From contig CAZABP010000023.1 in NCBI GenBank assembly GCA_964483245.1, forward strand, positions 11,990 to 75,989: DNA of 64,000 bases, read 5' to 3'. Of the stretch, positions 32,144 through 41,233 are shown piece after piece. The translations under genes were made by a program, and so were the position numbers. The notes beneath the pieces were generated by a model. That model searched no databases and was not told the DNA's origin. It worked only from the letters and a program-made list of their open reading frames with translations. Numbering within the stretch: the stretch's first letter is position 1; each line of letters starts with the position of its first letter. This DNA is from CAZABP01 sp964483245. Its GTDB lineage: Bacteria; Planctomycetota; UBA1135; UBA2386.

Positions 32144-34993
32144 ATGCACGCTCCTGTCCGAATCCTGCTCGCAGGTGGCCTCGCCCTGCTCACCGGTTGC
32201 CACCGCTCCAGCACCGGCTCGACCGGTGCCCTCGCCGCCGTAGGGGAACGCCCGCGGGTCGAGCGGCATCTCGCGCATGCCGAGATCGCGGCCGGCAAGA
32301 TCCCGCTCGACGATCTGCTCGCGCACGGCGAGCTGCTGTTCACGGCGAGCTTCAACACACTCGATGGGGCGGGTCGCCCCGAATCGACCGGGACCGGCGC
32401 CGCGCGCCCGCGCCGCACCGGCGACCAGGCGATGAACCGGATCTCGGCGCCGGATGCGAACGCCTGCTCCGGCTGCCACAACCTGCCATTCCCGGGCGGC
32501 GGCGGGGACAACGTGGCCAACGTGTTCGTGCTGGCGCAGCGGCTGCCGCACGTGAACTTCGACGGCGACGCTGGGGACGGGTTTGCCGAGCAGCACCTCG
32601 ACACGGTCGGCAACGAGCGGAACACGCTCGGCATGTTCGGCGCCGGATACATCGAGCTGCTCGCGCGCGAGATGACGGTGGATCTGCTGCGGACCCGCGA
32701 GGCTGCCATCGAGGCGGCCCGGCGCTCCGGCCGTCCCGCGACCGCCGCGCTGGTCGCCAAGGGCATCTCGTTCGGTCTGCTGACGGCAAAGCCGGACGGC
32801 TCGCTCGACACCAGCGCCGTCGATGGCGTCGACGCGGACCTCGTGATCAAGCCGTTCCACCAGAAGGGAGTCGTCGTCTCGCTGCGTGAGTTCACGAACA
32901 ACGCGATGAACCACCATCACGGCATGCAGAGCAGCGAGCGGTTCGGCATCGGCATCGATGTCGACCGCGACGGCCACGCGGACGAGCTGTCGGATGGAGA
33001 CATCACGGCGGCGTCGCTGTGGCAGGCGACGTTGCGTCCGCCGGGGCGCGTCTGGCCCGGCACGAGCGGTGTGGAGCGCGAGGCGGCCGAGCGCGGCGAG
33101 GCGTTGTTCCTGTCGGTCGGCTGCGCCGAGTGCCACGTGCCGGTGCTCCGCCTACAGGATCCGGTGTTCACCGAACCGGGGCCGTTCAACCCGCCGGGGA
33201 ACCTGGGCGCGGCGAACACGCCGACCGTGGCCGTCGACTTGACTGCGGCCGGCAGCGGGTCGCGTCTGCAGCGCGAGCGGGATGGGTCCGTCCTCGTGCG
33301 GGCGTACACCGACTTCAAGCGCCATGACATGGGGGATCAGCTGGACACCGAGAAGCTCGTGCAGGCAGGCGTGCCGACGCGCGAGTTCCTCACGCGCAAG
33401 CTGTGGGGCGCTGCCAACGAGCCGCCGTTCATGCACCACGGGCGCGCCACGACGCTCGACGAGGCGATCCGCATGCACGGGGGCGAAGCGGAGCGCAGCC
33501 GCGACTTGTATGCCGCGCTGCCTGCCGCCGAGCGGAATGCGATCCTGGAGTTCCTGACGACGCTGCAGGTGCTGCCGGAGGATGCCGCCGCGATCGAAGT
33601 CGATGGCGAGCCGTCCGGGACGATCGGCGAAGAGCCGGTGATCCAGCGGCATCTGTCGCCAGCCGACGTCGCTGCCGGCGGGATGTCGCCGGAGCAGCTG
33701 TTCACGGCCGGCGAGCACCTGTTCGCCGCCAACTTCAACACGCTCGATGGCGCCGGGCGGCCGGCGAGCACGGGCACCGGGGCACCCCGCGAAGCGCTCG
33801 CAGCGCCGCACAACTTCAACCGGATTTCAGGTCCGGATGCGAACTCCTGCGCCGGCTGTCACAACCTGCCGCGCACCGGTGGCGGCGGGGATCTCGTGGC
33901 GAACGTGTTCGTGCTGGCGCAGCGGCTGCCGGACGTCAATTTCGACGCCGGAGCCGGCGACGGCTTCGGCCACCACCATCTCGATGACGTCGGCAACGAG
34001 CGCAACACGCTTGGGATGTGGGGCGCGGGATACGTCGAACTGCTCGCGCGCGAGATGACGGCCGAGCTGCTGCTGCAGCGGGAGCAGGCACGCTACGAGG
34101 CGAGGAGCGCCGGCGAAGCGGTCCGCAAGCCTCTGGCGGCGAAGGGCGTCTCGTTCGGCACGCTGACCGCATATCCCGACGGCAGCGTCGATGCGAGCGC
34201 AGCCGAAGGCATCGATGCCGACCTGATCGTCAAGCCGTTCCACCAGAAAGGCGTCGTCGGCACGTTGCGCGAGTTCACCAACAACGCGCTGAACCATCAC
34301 CACGGGATCCAGAGCAGTGAGCGCTTCGGGCCAGGCGTGGATGCGGATCGGGACGGTCACCGCGACGAGGTCACCGCAGCCGACGTCACGGCGCTGACGC
34401 TGTACCAGGCGATGCTCGCAGTCCCGGGCCGCGTGCTGCCGGCGGACGCGGCACGGCGTGCCGCCGTGAACTCAGGTGAAGCGCTGTTCGAACGGATCGG
34501 CTGTGCCGAGTGCCACCGTCCCTCGCTACCGCTCGAGTCGTCGCTGTTCACCGAGCCCGGCCCGTTCCACCCGCCGGGGAATCAGCGCCTGGTCGACGTC
34601 GAACAGCCGTACGCGGTCGACCTGAACCAGCATGGTGCGCTGCCGCGGTTGCAGGCGCGGCCGGACGGGGTCACGCCGGTGCCGCTGTACTCGGACCTGA
34701 AGCGGCACTACCTCGGCCCGGAGTGCGACAACGAGAAGGTCGTGCAGGCCGGCGTGGCGACCGGGCAATTCCTGACCCGGAAGTTGTGGGGGTTCGCCAG
34801 CGAGCCGCCGTTCATGCACCACGGGCGCGCCTCGACGATCACCGAGGCGATCGAGATGCATGGGGGTGAGGCGGCGCCGGCCCGCGCGGCCTGGCGCAAA
34901 CTCGCGGTGCGCGAGCAGGCCGCGCTGCTCGACTTCCTGCAGTCGCTGCAGGTGCTGCCGCGCGACACGCCGCAGACGGTGGTTCAGAAGTAG
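32144..34993 (+). CDS. Internally duplicated tetrahaem cytochrome c lipoprotein (di-haem oxidoreductase-like x2)
   Basis: The 949-residue lipoprotein has lipobox LLTGC at residues 15-19. It consists of two homologous halves of about 460 residues. Each half has a first haem site (CSGCH at 108-112, CAGCH at 569-573) and a second (CAECH at 327-331 and 787-791), plus VANVFVLAQRLP, NERNTLGM.GAGY(I/V)ELLAREMT, KPFHQKGVV, HHHG(M/I)QSSERFG and EPPFMHHGRA. Each half resembles di-haem peroxidase/thiol oxidoreductase (DUF1111-like) proteins. Four c-type haems should be attached outside the membrane. The role is electron transfer or oxidation of an unknown compound. The 3-prime end overlaps the convergent antiporter gene by 10 bp. 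Confidence 0.88.
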   Translation: MHAPVRILLAGGLALLTGCHRSSTGSTGALAAVGERPRVERHLAHAEIAAGKIPLDDLLAHGELLFTASFNTLDGAGRPESTGTGAARPRRTGDQAMNRISAPDANACSGCHNLPFPGGGGDNVANVFVLAQRLPHVNFDGDAGDGFAEQHLDTVGNERNTLGMFGAGYIELLAREMTVDLLRTREAAIEAARRSGRPATAALVAKGISFGLLTAKPDGSLDTSAVDGVDADLVIKPFHQKGVVVSLREFTNNAMNHHHGMQSSERFGIGIDVDRDGHADELSDGDITAASLWQATLRPPGRVWPGTSGVEREAAERGEALFLSVGCAECHVPVLRLQDPVFTEPGPFNPPGNLGAANTPTVAVDLTAAGSGSRLQRERDGSVLVRAYTDFKRHDMGDQLDTEKLVQAGVPTREFLTRKLWGAANEPPFMHHGRATTLDEAIRMHGGEAERSRDLYAALPAAERNAILEFLTTLQVLPEDAAAIEVDGEPSGTIGEEPVIQRHLSPADVAAGGMSPEQLFTAGEHLFAANFNTLDGAGRPASTGTGAPREALAAPHNFNRISGPDANSCAGCHNLPRTGGGGDLVANVFVLAQRLPDVNFDAGAGDGFGHHHLDDVGNERNTLGMWGAGYVELLAREMTAELLLQREQARYEARSAGEAVRKPLAAKGVSFGTLTAYPDGSVDASAAEGIDADLIVKPFHQKGVVGTLREFTNNALNHHHGIQSSERFGPGVDADRDGHRDEVTAADVTALTLYQAMLAVPGRVLPADAARRAAVNSGEALFERIGCAECHRPSLPLESSLFTEPGPFHPPGNQRLVDVEQPYAVDLNQHGALPRLQARPDGVTPVPLYSDLKRHYLGPECDNEKVVQAGVATGQFLTRKLWGFASEPPFMHHGRASTITEAIEMHGGEAAPARAAWRKLAVREQAALLDFLQSLQVLPRDTPQTVVQK

Positions 34994-36360
34994 CGCAGCG
35001 CCAGATACACCTGCGCGATCCCGACGGTCAGCACGACCGTCGGCACGCCGTACGCGAAGAACCGCCAGAACGAGATCTTGTGCCCGGCGCGCGTCGCGAT
35101 GCCGACGACGACGACGTTGGCCGAGGCACCGATCAGCGTCGCGTTGCCACCCAGGCAGGCGCCGAGCGCCAGCGCCCACCAGACGGTCATCAGCTGCGGG
35201 TCGTGCAGCGTCTCCAACGGCAGGGCGCCCGGATCGGCGGCGCCGGAGTGGTAGAGCTCGTTCGCCATGTCGAGCACGAGCGGACTCATCGTCGCGACGT
35301 ACGGGATGTTGTCGACGATCGCCGACAGCACGGCCGATGCCCACAGGATCACGGATGCGGTCGCCGCGGTGTCGTCGCGCGTCGGCGCGGTCGCCTGGAT
35401 CACGAGCTGCGAGATCTCGCTGACGATGCCGACCTTGACGATGCCGCCGATGACGATGAACAGGCCGATGAAGAAGAAGATCGTCGTCCACTCGACGTCG
35501 GCGAACACGCTGTGCGGGTCCCCGCGCGAGATCAGCAGCAGCGTCGCGGCACCGAGCAGCGCGATCGTGGCCGGTTCGAGGTGCAGTGCGCCGTGCAGCA
35601 TGAAGCCGAGCAGCGTCAACACGAGCACGGTCAACGCCTTCCGCGCGAGCCCGATGTCCTTGATCATCTTGCGCTCGTCCATCGCGAGGATGCGCTGCCG
35701 CTTCTCCTCGTCGACGTGCAACCGCTTGCCGAACACGAGCTTCATCAGCAGCAGCGATGCGACTCCCATCACGATCACGGCCGGCGTCAGATGGATGATG
35801 AAATCCATGAAGTCGAGGCGCGCGCGCGACGCGATCATGATGTTCGGCGGATCGCCGATCAGCGTCGCGGTACCTCCGATGTTGGACGCCAGCGCGTTGA
35901 CGATCAGGAACGGCACCGGATCGATGTCCAGCTCGTCGGCGATCAGCAACGTGACCGGCGCGATCAACAGGACCGTCGTGACGTTGTCGAGGAACGCCGA
36001 GCCGACCGCGGTCAGCACGGCGAACGAGACCATGATCCGGAACGGCCGGCCGCCGGCGCGCTTCGCGGCCAGGATCGCCGCGTACTCGAACAGACCTGTC
36101 CGTGAGAGGACGTTGACCAGAACCATCATCCCGATCAGCAGGAACACGACCCCGTGGTCGATGCCGAACCGTTCCGAGTGGAACGCTTCCGACTGCGACA
36201 GGATGCCGAGCGCCATCGTCAACGCGCCCCCGAACAGCGCCGCCTTCGTCTTGTGCACCTTCTCGGAAACGATCGCGACGAACGTCAGCACGAAGATCGC
36301 GCCGGCCAGCCAGTAGCCGGGCGGGACCTGCGCGCCGTTCTCCTGCAGCCAGTTCAGCAT
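34984..36360 (-). CDS. ArsB/NhaD-type ion transporter (SLC13-like permease)
   Basis: The 458-residue integral membrane protein has about 11-12 helices. It shows the family pattern of two inverted repeats: FLDNVTTVLLIAPVTLLIA with SNIGGTATLIGDPPN in the first half, and SAIVDNIPYVATMSPL with LGGNATLIGASANVV in the second. These Asn/Thr/Gly-rich segments bind the transported ion. Members move Na+/H+, arsenite or dicarboxylates; the closest-looking group is NhaD-type Na+/H+ antiporters, but I cannot fix the substrate. It is 13 bp downstream of a CBS-domain gene on the same strand, a likely regulatory partner. Confidence 0.85.
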   Translation of the reverse strand: MLNWLQENGAQVPPGYWLAGAIFVLTFVAIVSEKVHKTKAALFGGALTMALGILSQSEAFHSERFGIDHGVVFLLIGMMVLVNVLSRTGLFEYAAILAAKRAGGRPFRIMVSFAVLTAVGSAFLDNVTTVLLIAPVTLLIADELDIDPVPFLIVNALASNIGGTATLIGDPPNIMIASRARLDFMDFIIHLTPAVIVMGVASLLLMKLVFGKRLHVDEEKRQRILAMDERKMIKDIGLARKALTVLVLTLLGFMLHGALHLEPATIALLGAATLLLISRGDPHSVFADVEWTTIFFFIGLFIVIGGIVKVGIVSEISQLVIQATAPTRDDTAATASVILWASAVLSAIVDNIPYVATMSPLVLDMANELYHSGAADPGALPLETLHDPQLMTVWWALALGACLGGNATLIGASANVVVVGIATRAGHKISFWRFFAYGVPTVVLTVGIAQVYLALRYF

Positions 36361-36373
36361 GACAGGCTCCGAG

Positions 36374-36817
36374 TCAGGACGTGGCGTGACGGGTGACCAT
36401 CCACAGCACGCTGCGGCGGGTCAGCGAACCGATGAAACGCTCCCCGTCCAGGACCGGCAGCGTCTTGCGATCCTTGGTGATGAACATCGCGACGGCCTGG
36501 ATCACGGCGTCGTCGGGGCGGAGCGAGTCGATCTCGGTCGACATCAGCTCGCGCACGCGGGTGTGCTTGAACTTCTCGAACTTCTCTTCGAAGTAGCCGG
36601 CGTGGATCACGTCGGCGAGCCGGCCGGCCATGTCGACGTATGCCGGTACGATCCGCTGGAACACGTCCTTGACCGACACCATGCCGACCAGCTTGTCGCC
36701 ATCGAGCACCGCGGCGGTCGTCTGGTTGCTGTTCAGGACGCTCTCGATGAACTCGAGGACCGTCGTCTCCGGTCCCACGGTCAGCGGGTTGGGGAGGATC
36801 GCATCACGGGCGAGCAT
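36374..36817 (-). CDS. CBS-domain pair protein
   Basis: The 147-residue protein has two CBS motifs: one with DKLVGMVSVKDVF near residue 41, and one with RVRELMSTEIDSLRPDDAVIQAVA followed by TLPVLDGERFIGSLTRRSVL. CBS pairs bind adenine nucleotides and regulate the protein they pair with. It lies 13 bp upstream of the ArsB/NhaD-type transporter, so it may gate that transporter according to energy state; this is an inference. Confidence 0.85.
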   Translation of the reverse strand: MLARDAILPNPLTVGPETTVLEFIESVLNSNQTTAAVLDGDKLVGMVSVKDVFQRIVPAYVDMAGRLADVIHAGYFEEKFEKFKHTRVRELMSTEIDSLRPDDAVIQAVAMFITKDRKTLPVLDGERFIGSLTRRSVLWMVTRHATS

Positions 36818-36904
36818 GCGGGATCACCTCGGCGCCTAGGGCGGCGGAAAGCGCAGATGCGCGACGCCCGGGTGGGGCGTCCGGGCAGCGGGCGGCGGAA
36901 GACT

Positions 36905-36928
36905 AGCGGCGCAATTCCGAGCGCCGCT
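36905..36928 (-). terminator. Hairpin after the propeller/binding-protein gene
   Basis: AGCGGCGC and GCGCCGCT form a perfect 8-bp stem around an 8-nt loop AATTCCGA, 20 bp after the stop of the 36948-39602 gene on the minus strand. A second stem, GACGCCC-GGGTG-GGGCGTC, follows at about 36864-36882. Neither is followed by a T-run, so termination is only a possibility. Confidence 0.35.
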
Positions 36929-36947
36929 GCCAATTTCTGCCGCCGCG

Positions 36948-39602
36948 TCAGCGGTTGCCGGCCGGCGCCTGCTCGACCAGCCAGCTCGGATCGAACCGGT
37001 AGAGGTCGTGATCCCAGACCGGTTCGGGTGCGCTGGCGACCAGCACGCCGATCCGGCGTGGTGCGTACAGCGGGACCAGCAGCGCAGCTTCGTCCAGTCG
37101 CTGCTGGATCTGCGCATACACCGCTTCGCGCGCCTGCTCGTCGGGGATCGCGACGGCGGCCGCGATCAGCTCGTGCAGCCGCGCATCGAGCGGGACGAAC
37201 TGCGCCCGCTCGGCTGTCGTCGCGGCTGGGCGCGGCAGGAACCGGCTGACGATCGTCGTGTGCGGGTCATACGGGACGCCGTGCGTGGCCTCGAGCCAGA
37301 GATCCGGTGGCGGCCCTTCGGCCGTGGCGTCGCCGCGCGCGCGCGGCTCACTTGCTACGAGCTCGACCGGGATCCCGCCTGCCGTGAGCTGGGCGGCCAC
37401 CGCCTGCGCCAACCGCCGCAGCCCGCGCGCCGGGCCGGGCAGCGCGAAGCGCAGCGGCTGCGCCGGCGCGGCGCCCGGGGTGGGTGCCTGCGGCGGTGTT
37501 CCCTGCGGCCAGATCCGGACCGACGGCGCCGCCCAGCCGGTGCTCGGATCGGCGAACCCATGCTCGACGTCACGGACCAGCCCCGCGCGGTCGATGCACG
37601 CCGCGATCCGACGGCGGAGCGTCACGTCGCTGGTCGGGCCTTCGGTGCAGCGCAGCCGCAGGATCCGCATCGACGAGCCGGGCGCTTCGACGACACGGAA
37701 CCGCGCGTCGCCGCGCAGCGCAGCCGCACGCACGGGATCGACCGGCACGAGCCAGCTCGACAACACGACGTCGACGTCGCCGCGCAGCAGCGCGTCGAGG
37801 GGGTCGGCCCCGCCGTCGATGTCGATGCGGACGAGATCCAGGAGAGCCTTGGGTGCGGGAGCTGGGTCCGCGAGTTCGTAGCGCAGCACCGCGCCACCTT
37901 CGCGCACCTCCACGAATCGGAATGGACCGCTGCCGATCGGGCGGCGGAACGCACCCTCGCGGTCGAGCGCCCCGGGACCGCGGATCGCGCACGGGTTGAT
38001 CGCGCAGAGATCCGGCAGCAGCGCATGCGGACGGTCGAGCGTGATGCGCAGCTCGTGAGCGCCGAGCGCTTCGACGCTGCGGATCCGTTCGTTCGAGCTC
38101 AGCCACGAGTGCTCCGGCAGACCGACCCAGCGGCGGAAGTGCACCGCGACATCCGGCGCCGTCACCGCGCGGCCATCGTGAAACTGCGCATCCGGTCGGA
38201 GCTGGAACGTCCAGGTGCAACCATCCGGGCTGAGCTGCCAGGACGCCGCGAGCTGCGGCGCGATCCGGCCGGCGGCGTCCCGCCGCACCAGCGTCTCGTA
38301 GATCAGTGACTTCGTCTCGAAGCCGCCCTGGTAGTTCAGCGGCGACAGCTCGGTCGTCGCGATGTCGCCGGCCTTGGCTGCGATCCGCCATGGGCGCGCC
38401 GGCGTGCCCGGCTTCGGCGGGTCTGCACCGGCCGGCTCCGCCTCCTCGACGGCGACCCCGCGCAGCCCGTATCCGGGCGGCCGGCTCAGCAGCACGACCT
38501 GGCCGCCGAACGTCGAACCGATCAGCTCGTCGGTGCCGTTGCGGCCGTCGACTTCGGCCATCGCGAGCCAGTGTCCCTGCTCAGTGTTCGTGTGGATCGT
38601 CTCGACCCGCCACGGCTGGCCCGGTGTGCGCGAGATGAGCTGCAGCCGGCGCGAGTAGCCGAACACGGCCAGTGACTCGCGCGCCGGATCCTCGTGGAAC
38701 CTGCCCGCCGCGATCCCGCGCGGCCCCTGTGGGCCGGCATAGACGACTTCGCGCAGCCATCGCCCGCCCGGCTGCTGCTCGAAGCGCAGCACGACGCCGT
38801 CGTCGCGCGTTGCATACAGCACCTCCGGCTGCCCGTCGCGCGGTGGCCGGCGCGCGACGCGGCCGAGGCCCATCGGCTCCTGCGCGATCGGTTCGATGCG
38901 CAGCGCATCGGCGTCCAACTCGGCGAGGGCCAACAGGCCGCTGCGCGCAACGACCGCGAGCCGCGACGGCAGGCCGGCGCGTCCAGGAATTGTCACCGCG
39001 TCGCGCACGCGGCCGCCTACGTCGCCGATCCGGCGCGAGGAGAAGCCGCCGTCACCATTGCCGGGCACGAGCTCGTGGACGGCACCGGAGATGGCGAACA
39101 CGAGGAGCTCGGCGCCGCCAGCCCGGGGGCGGAGGTCGGCGGCGACGAGCGTGTGCACTTCCTCGCCCGGGAGATGCGCGATCTCGGTCGTCTCGAGCGC
39201 GAACTTGCCGGCCGGACGTGGGACCACATGGATCCGATGCACGTTGCCGGCACGCCCGGCGACGTAGACCTCCGGACCGGGGATCCGCGGGTCCACCTCG
39301 GCGACATCGGACAACGCGAGCCACTGGTTGTCCGGGATCACCGAGTGCGGGGTCCACTTCCCGCTGTAGCTCACCAACACGGTGAGGCGCCCCTTGTCGT
39401 CGCAGGCGAGGATCTCGGGACAGCCATACTGCGGCAGCCACTGCGCGGCGCGGACGTACCAGATTCCGCCATCGCTCTGATGCGCGACGAATGCGTGCCA
39501 ATCAGCGGTGGCCGGCAGGGGGACTTCCCCCTGCGTGGGATCCTGCGCCGCGAGCGGAAGACCCGCGGCGCACAGGAACGTCAGCACGTGCAGCAACTGC
39601 AT
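36948..39602 (-). CDS. Secreted beta-propeller fused to family 5 solute-binding domain (NikA/OppA-like)
   Basis: The 884-residue protein has a signal peptide (LLHVLTFLCAAGLPLAAQ). Residues 20-390 are repeating beta units typical of FG-GAP/propeller proteins (EILACDDKGRLTVLVSYSG, then VDGRNGTDELIGSTFGGQVVLL). From about residue 400 comes a complete SBP_bac_5 domain: LIYETLVRRDAAGRIAPQLAASW, FQLRPDAQFHDGRAVTAPDV, and a C-terminal lobe with PYDPHTTIVSRFLPRP. Such domains bind peptides or nickel for ABC import, but no transporter genes are near. The ATG at 39602 is chosen for the signal peptide; a longer frame exists. It is 7 bp downstream of the next minus-strand gene, so they share a transcript. 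Confidence 0.85.
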   Translation of the reverse strand: MQLLHVLTFLCAAGLPLAAQDPTQGEVPLPATADWHAFVAHQSDGGIWYVRAAQWLPQYGCPEILACDDKGRLTVLVSYSGKWTPHSVIPDNQWLALSDVAEVDPRIPGPEVYVAGRAGNVHRIHVVPRPAGKFALETTEIAHLPGEEVHTLVAADLRPRAGGAELLVFAISGAVHELVPGNGDGGFSSRRIGDVGGRVRDAVTIPGRAGLPSRLAVVARSGLLALAELDADALRIEPIAQEPMGLGRVARRPPRDGQPEVLYATRDDGVVLRFEQQPGGRWLREVVYAGPQGPRGIAAGRFHEDPARESLAVFGYSRRLQLISRTPGQPWRVETIHTNTEQGHWLAMAEVDGRNGTDELIGSTFGGQVVLLSRPPGYGLRGVAVEEAEPAGADPPKPGTPARPWRIAAKAGDIATTELSPLNYQGGFETKSLIYETLVRRDAAGRIAPQLAASWQLSPDGCTWTFQLRPDAQFHDGRAVTAPDVAVHFRRWVGLPEHSWLSSNERIRSVEALGAHELRITLDRPHALLPDLCAINPCAIRGPGALDREGAFRRPIGSGPFRFVEVREGGAVLRYELADPAPAPKALLDLVRIDIDGGADPLDALLRGDVDVVLSSWLVPVDPVRAAALRGDARFRVVEAPGSSMRILRLRCTEGPTSDVTLRRRIAACIDRAGLVRDVEHGFADPSTGWAAPSVRIWPQGTPPQAPTPGAAPAQPLRFALPGPARGLRRLAQAVAAQLTAGGIPVELVASEPRARGDATAEGPPPDLWLEATHGVPYDPHTTIVSRFLPRPAATTAERAQFVPLDARLHELIAAAVAIPDEQAREAVYAQIQQRLDEAALLVPLYAPRRIGVLVASAPEPVWDHDLYRFDPSWLVEQAPAGNR

Positions 39603-39609
39603 CGCGTTC

Positions 39610-40980
39610 TCAGAGGATCGTGAGCTGGATGCCGGGCGAGGCCGCGAACTGCGTCGGCGACTCGATGACGATCGCCTGCCCATACAGCGAGATGCCGCGC
39701 AGCTCCGGGATCGGCGGGACCGGGAGGTTCAGTGTGGCCTTGTTGCCTTGCGGCGTCGGGGTGTAGGACGCCCAGACCTGGAATGGATCGATGTGCAGGT
39801 CGACCCCGAGGATCTTGATCGGCTGCGCCAGGCGCGCCGTCGCGAGCAGCACGATCGGTGCCCCTGAGATCGTCGGCGTGCCGAGCATCTGGAGGCCGAA
39901 GCTGGCATTGCCCGGCTCCGGCAGCCCGCCGGCATTCCGCTCCAGGATCCAGGAGTAGCTCGCGTTGCCGGACGTGCCGTTGGCATACGCCTCCGGATTG
40001 TGATTCACGTCGACGCCGGCGATCGTGGCGCGGTTCGGGCTCGCGAGGACTGCGGAGGTGCCGCTCGGCGTCACCCACAACAGCGAGCGCGGCGGGATGC
40101 CTGCGTTGGCCGACGCGACCGCAAAGTTGCCGGTCACGCTCTCGACCACGACCGCATTGGCCGGGCCGAACGTCGTCGGGATCGGGGTGACCTGCTTGGT
40201 CGTCGGATCGATCCGGAACAGGTTCGGCGGGCCGTTCAGCGCCGTCGCCAGGATCGTGCCATCGGCATCGACCGCGAGGTTGGAGACGCCGCACGGCAGC
40301 GTCGCGATCTGCGTCGCCGTGCCACCGGCCGGCAGCGGCACCGCCCAGACGTCGCCGGCAGTCGTCGAAATGTAGTTGCCGACATACGCGGTCTTCCCAT
40401 CACGCGAGGCGGCGAGTCCGTTGATGACTCCCGGGAACGGATTCGGACTCGTGACCGGCACGACCGACAGCAGACCGCTGTCAGTGTCGAGGATCCCGAT
40501 TCCCTGCATGTTGTAGCTCTGTGTCTGTTGCTGGGCCAAAGGCCCGCTGGTCAGGTCCGTCGCGGCGACGAGCACCCGGCCATCCGGCAGCAGCGCGCAC
40601 TGCGGGATCTCGCCCGCACCCGCGCTGGTCCCCATGCTGAACAGAGCTGCGCGGTAGACGTCGTTGCCGCGCAGCGACAGCACGTGCAGATCGACCGAAT
40701 GGCTGCTCGGCGCGCGCTCGCCGACGAGCAGCGCCTCGTCGCTGGCTCGCCGCACGACGCAGGCCGCACCCTGGCGCCCGGCCGGATCGTAGGCGAGGTC
40801 CTTCGACAGGCCGGTCACGGCGACGAATGCCGTATTGGGATCGCGCGGGTGCGAGAAGAACACGCCACACTCACCGGCCGTGCCTTGGAACGAACACCAG
40901 ACGTACCAGCCATCGGGGGTCTGCGCCGGCGTCAGCGCAGCGAGGACGGGGAACAGGAACGGAACGAGAGCGGCGCGCAT
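39610..40980 (-). CDS. Secreted beta-propeller-like protein
   Basis: The 456-residue protein has a signal peptide (LVPFLFPVLAALTPAQT). It shows repeated blade-like strands with VNGL/INGLAASRDGKTAYVGNY, CGVSNLAVDADGTILATAL and RIDPTTKQVTPI, characteristic of YncE/NHL-like propellers. The final 80 residues (IVLLATARLAQPIKILGVDL and PELRGISLYGQAIVIES) form a beta domain seen in other planctomycete exported proteins. It lies upstream of, and probably cotranscribed with, the propeller/binding-protein fusion. The ATG at 40980 gives the signal peptide. Binding partner or substrate is unknown. Confidence 0.82.
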   Translation of the reverse strand: MRAALVPFLFPVLAALTPAQTPDGWYVWCSFQGTAGECGVFFSHPRDPNTAFVAVTGLSKDLAYDPAGRQGAACVVRRASDEALLVGERAPSSHSVDLHVLSLRGNDVYRAALFSMGTSAGAGEIPQCALLPDGRVLVAATDLTSGPLAQQQTQSYNMQGIGILDTDSGLLSVVPVTSPNPFPGVINGLAASRDGKTAYVGNYISTTAGDVWAVPLPAGGTATQIATLPCGVSNLAVDADGTILATALNGPPNLFRIDPTTKQVTPIPTTFGPANAVVVESVTGNFAVASANAGIPPRSLLWVTPSGTSAVLASPNRATIAGVDVNHNPEAYANGTSGNASYSWILERNAGGLPEPGNASFGLQMLGTPTISGAPIVLLATARLAQPIKILGVDLHIDPFQVWASYTPTPQGNKATLNLPVPPIPELRGISLYGQAIVIESPTQFAASPGIQLTIL

Positions 40981-41233
40981 CGCGGTCTCCGAGGTTTGGG
41001 GAAGCAAGAGGGCGACGATCGCAAGGCAAGCGATGTGCCGCCGCGGCGCGAAACGGTGCGCGTGCCCTGCAATTGCGCACGCACGTGGGTCTCGCCATCT
41101 GCTGCCCGCGCGCGCCGTGCGCGCGTGCCAATCGATGTCGTTACGTGTTCCGCTGCGCGTGTCACGCGACTGCGACAGCCTGCGCTGGCCGCAGCACGCG
41201 TGCGCGCCTACGCTGCGGCGCGGAGTGTTGTCG

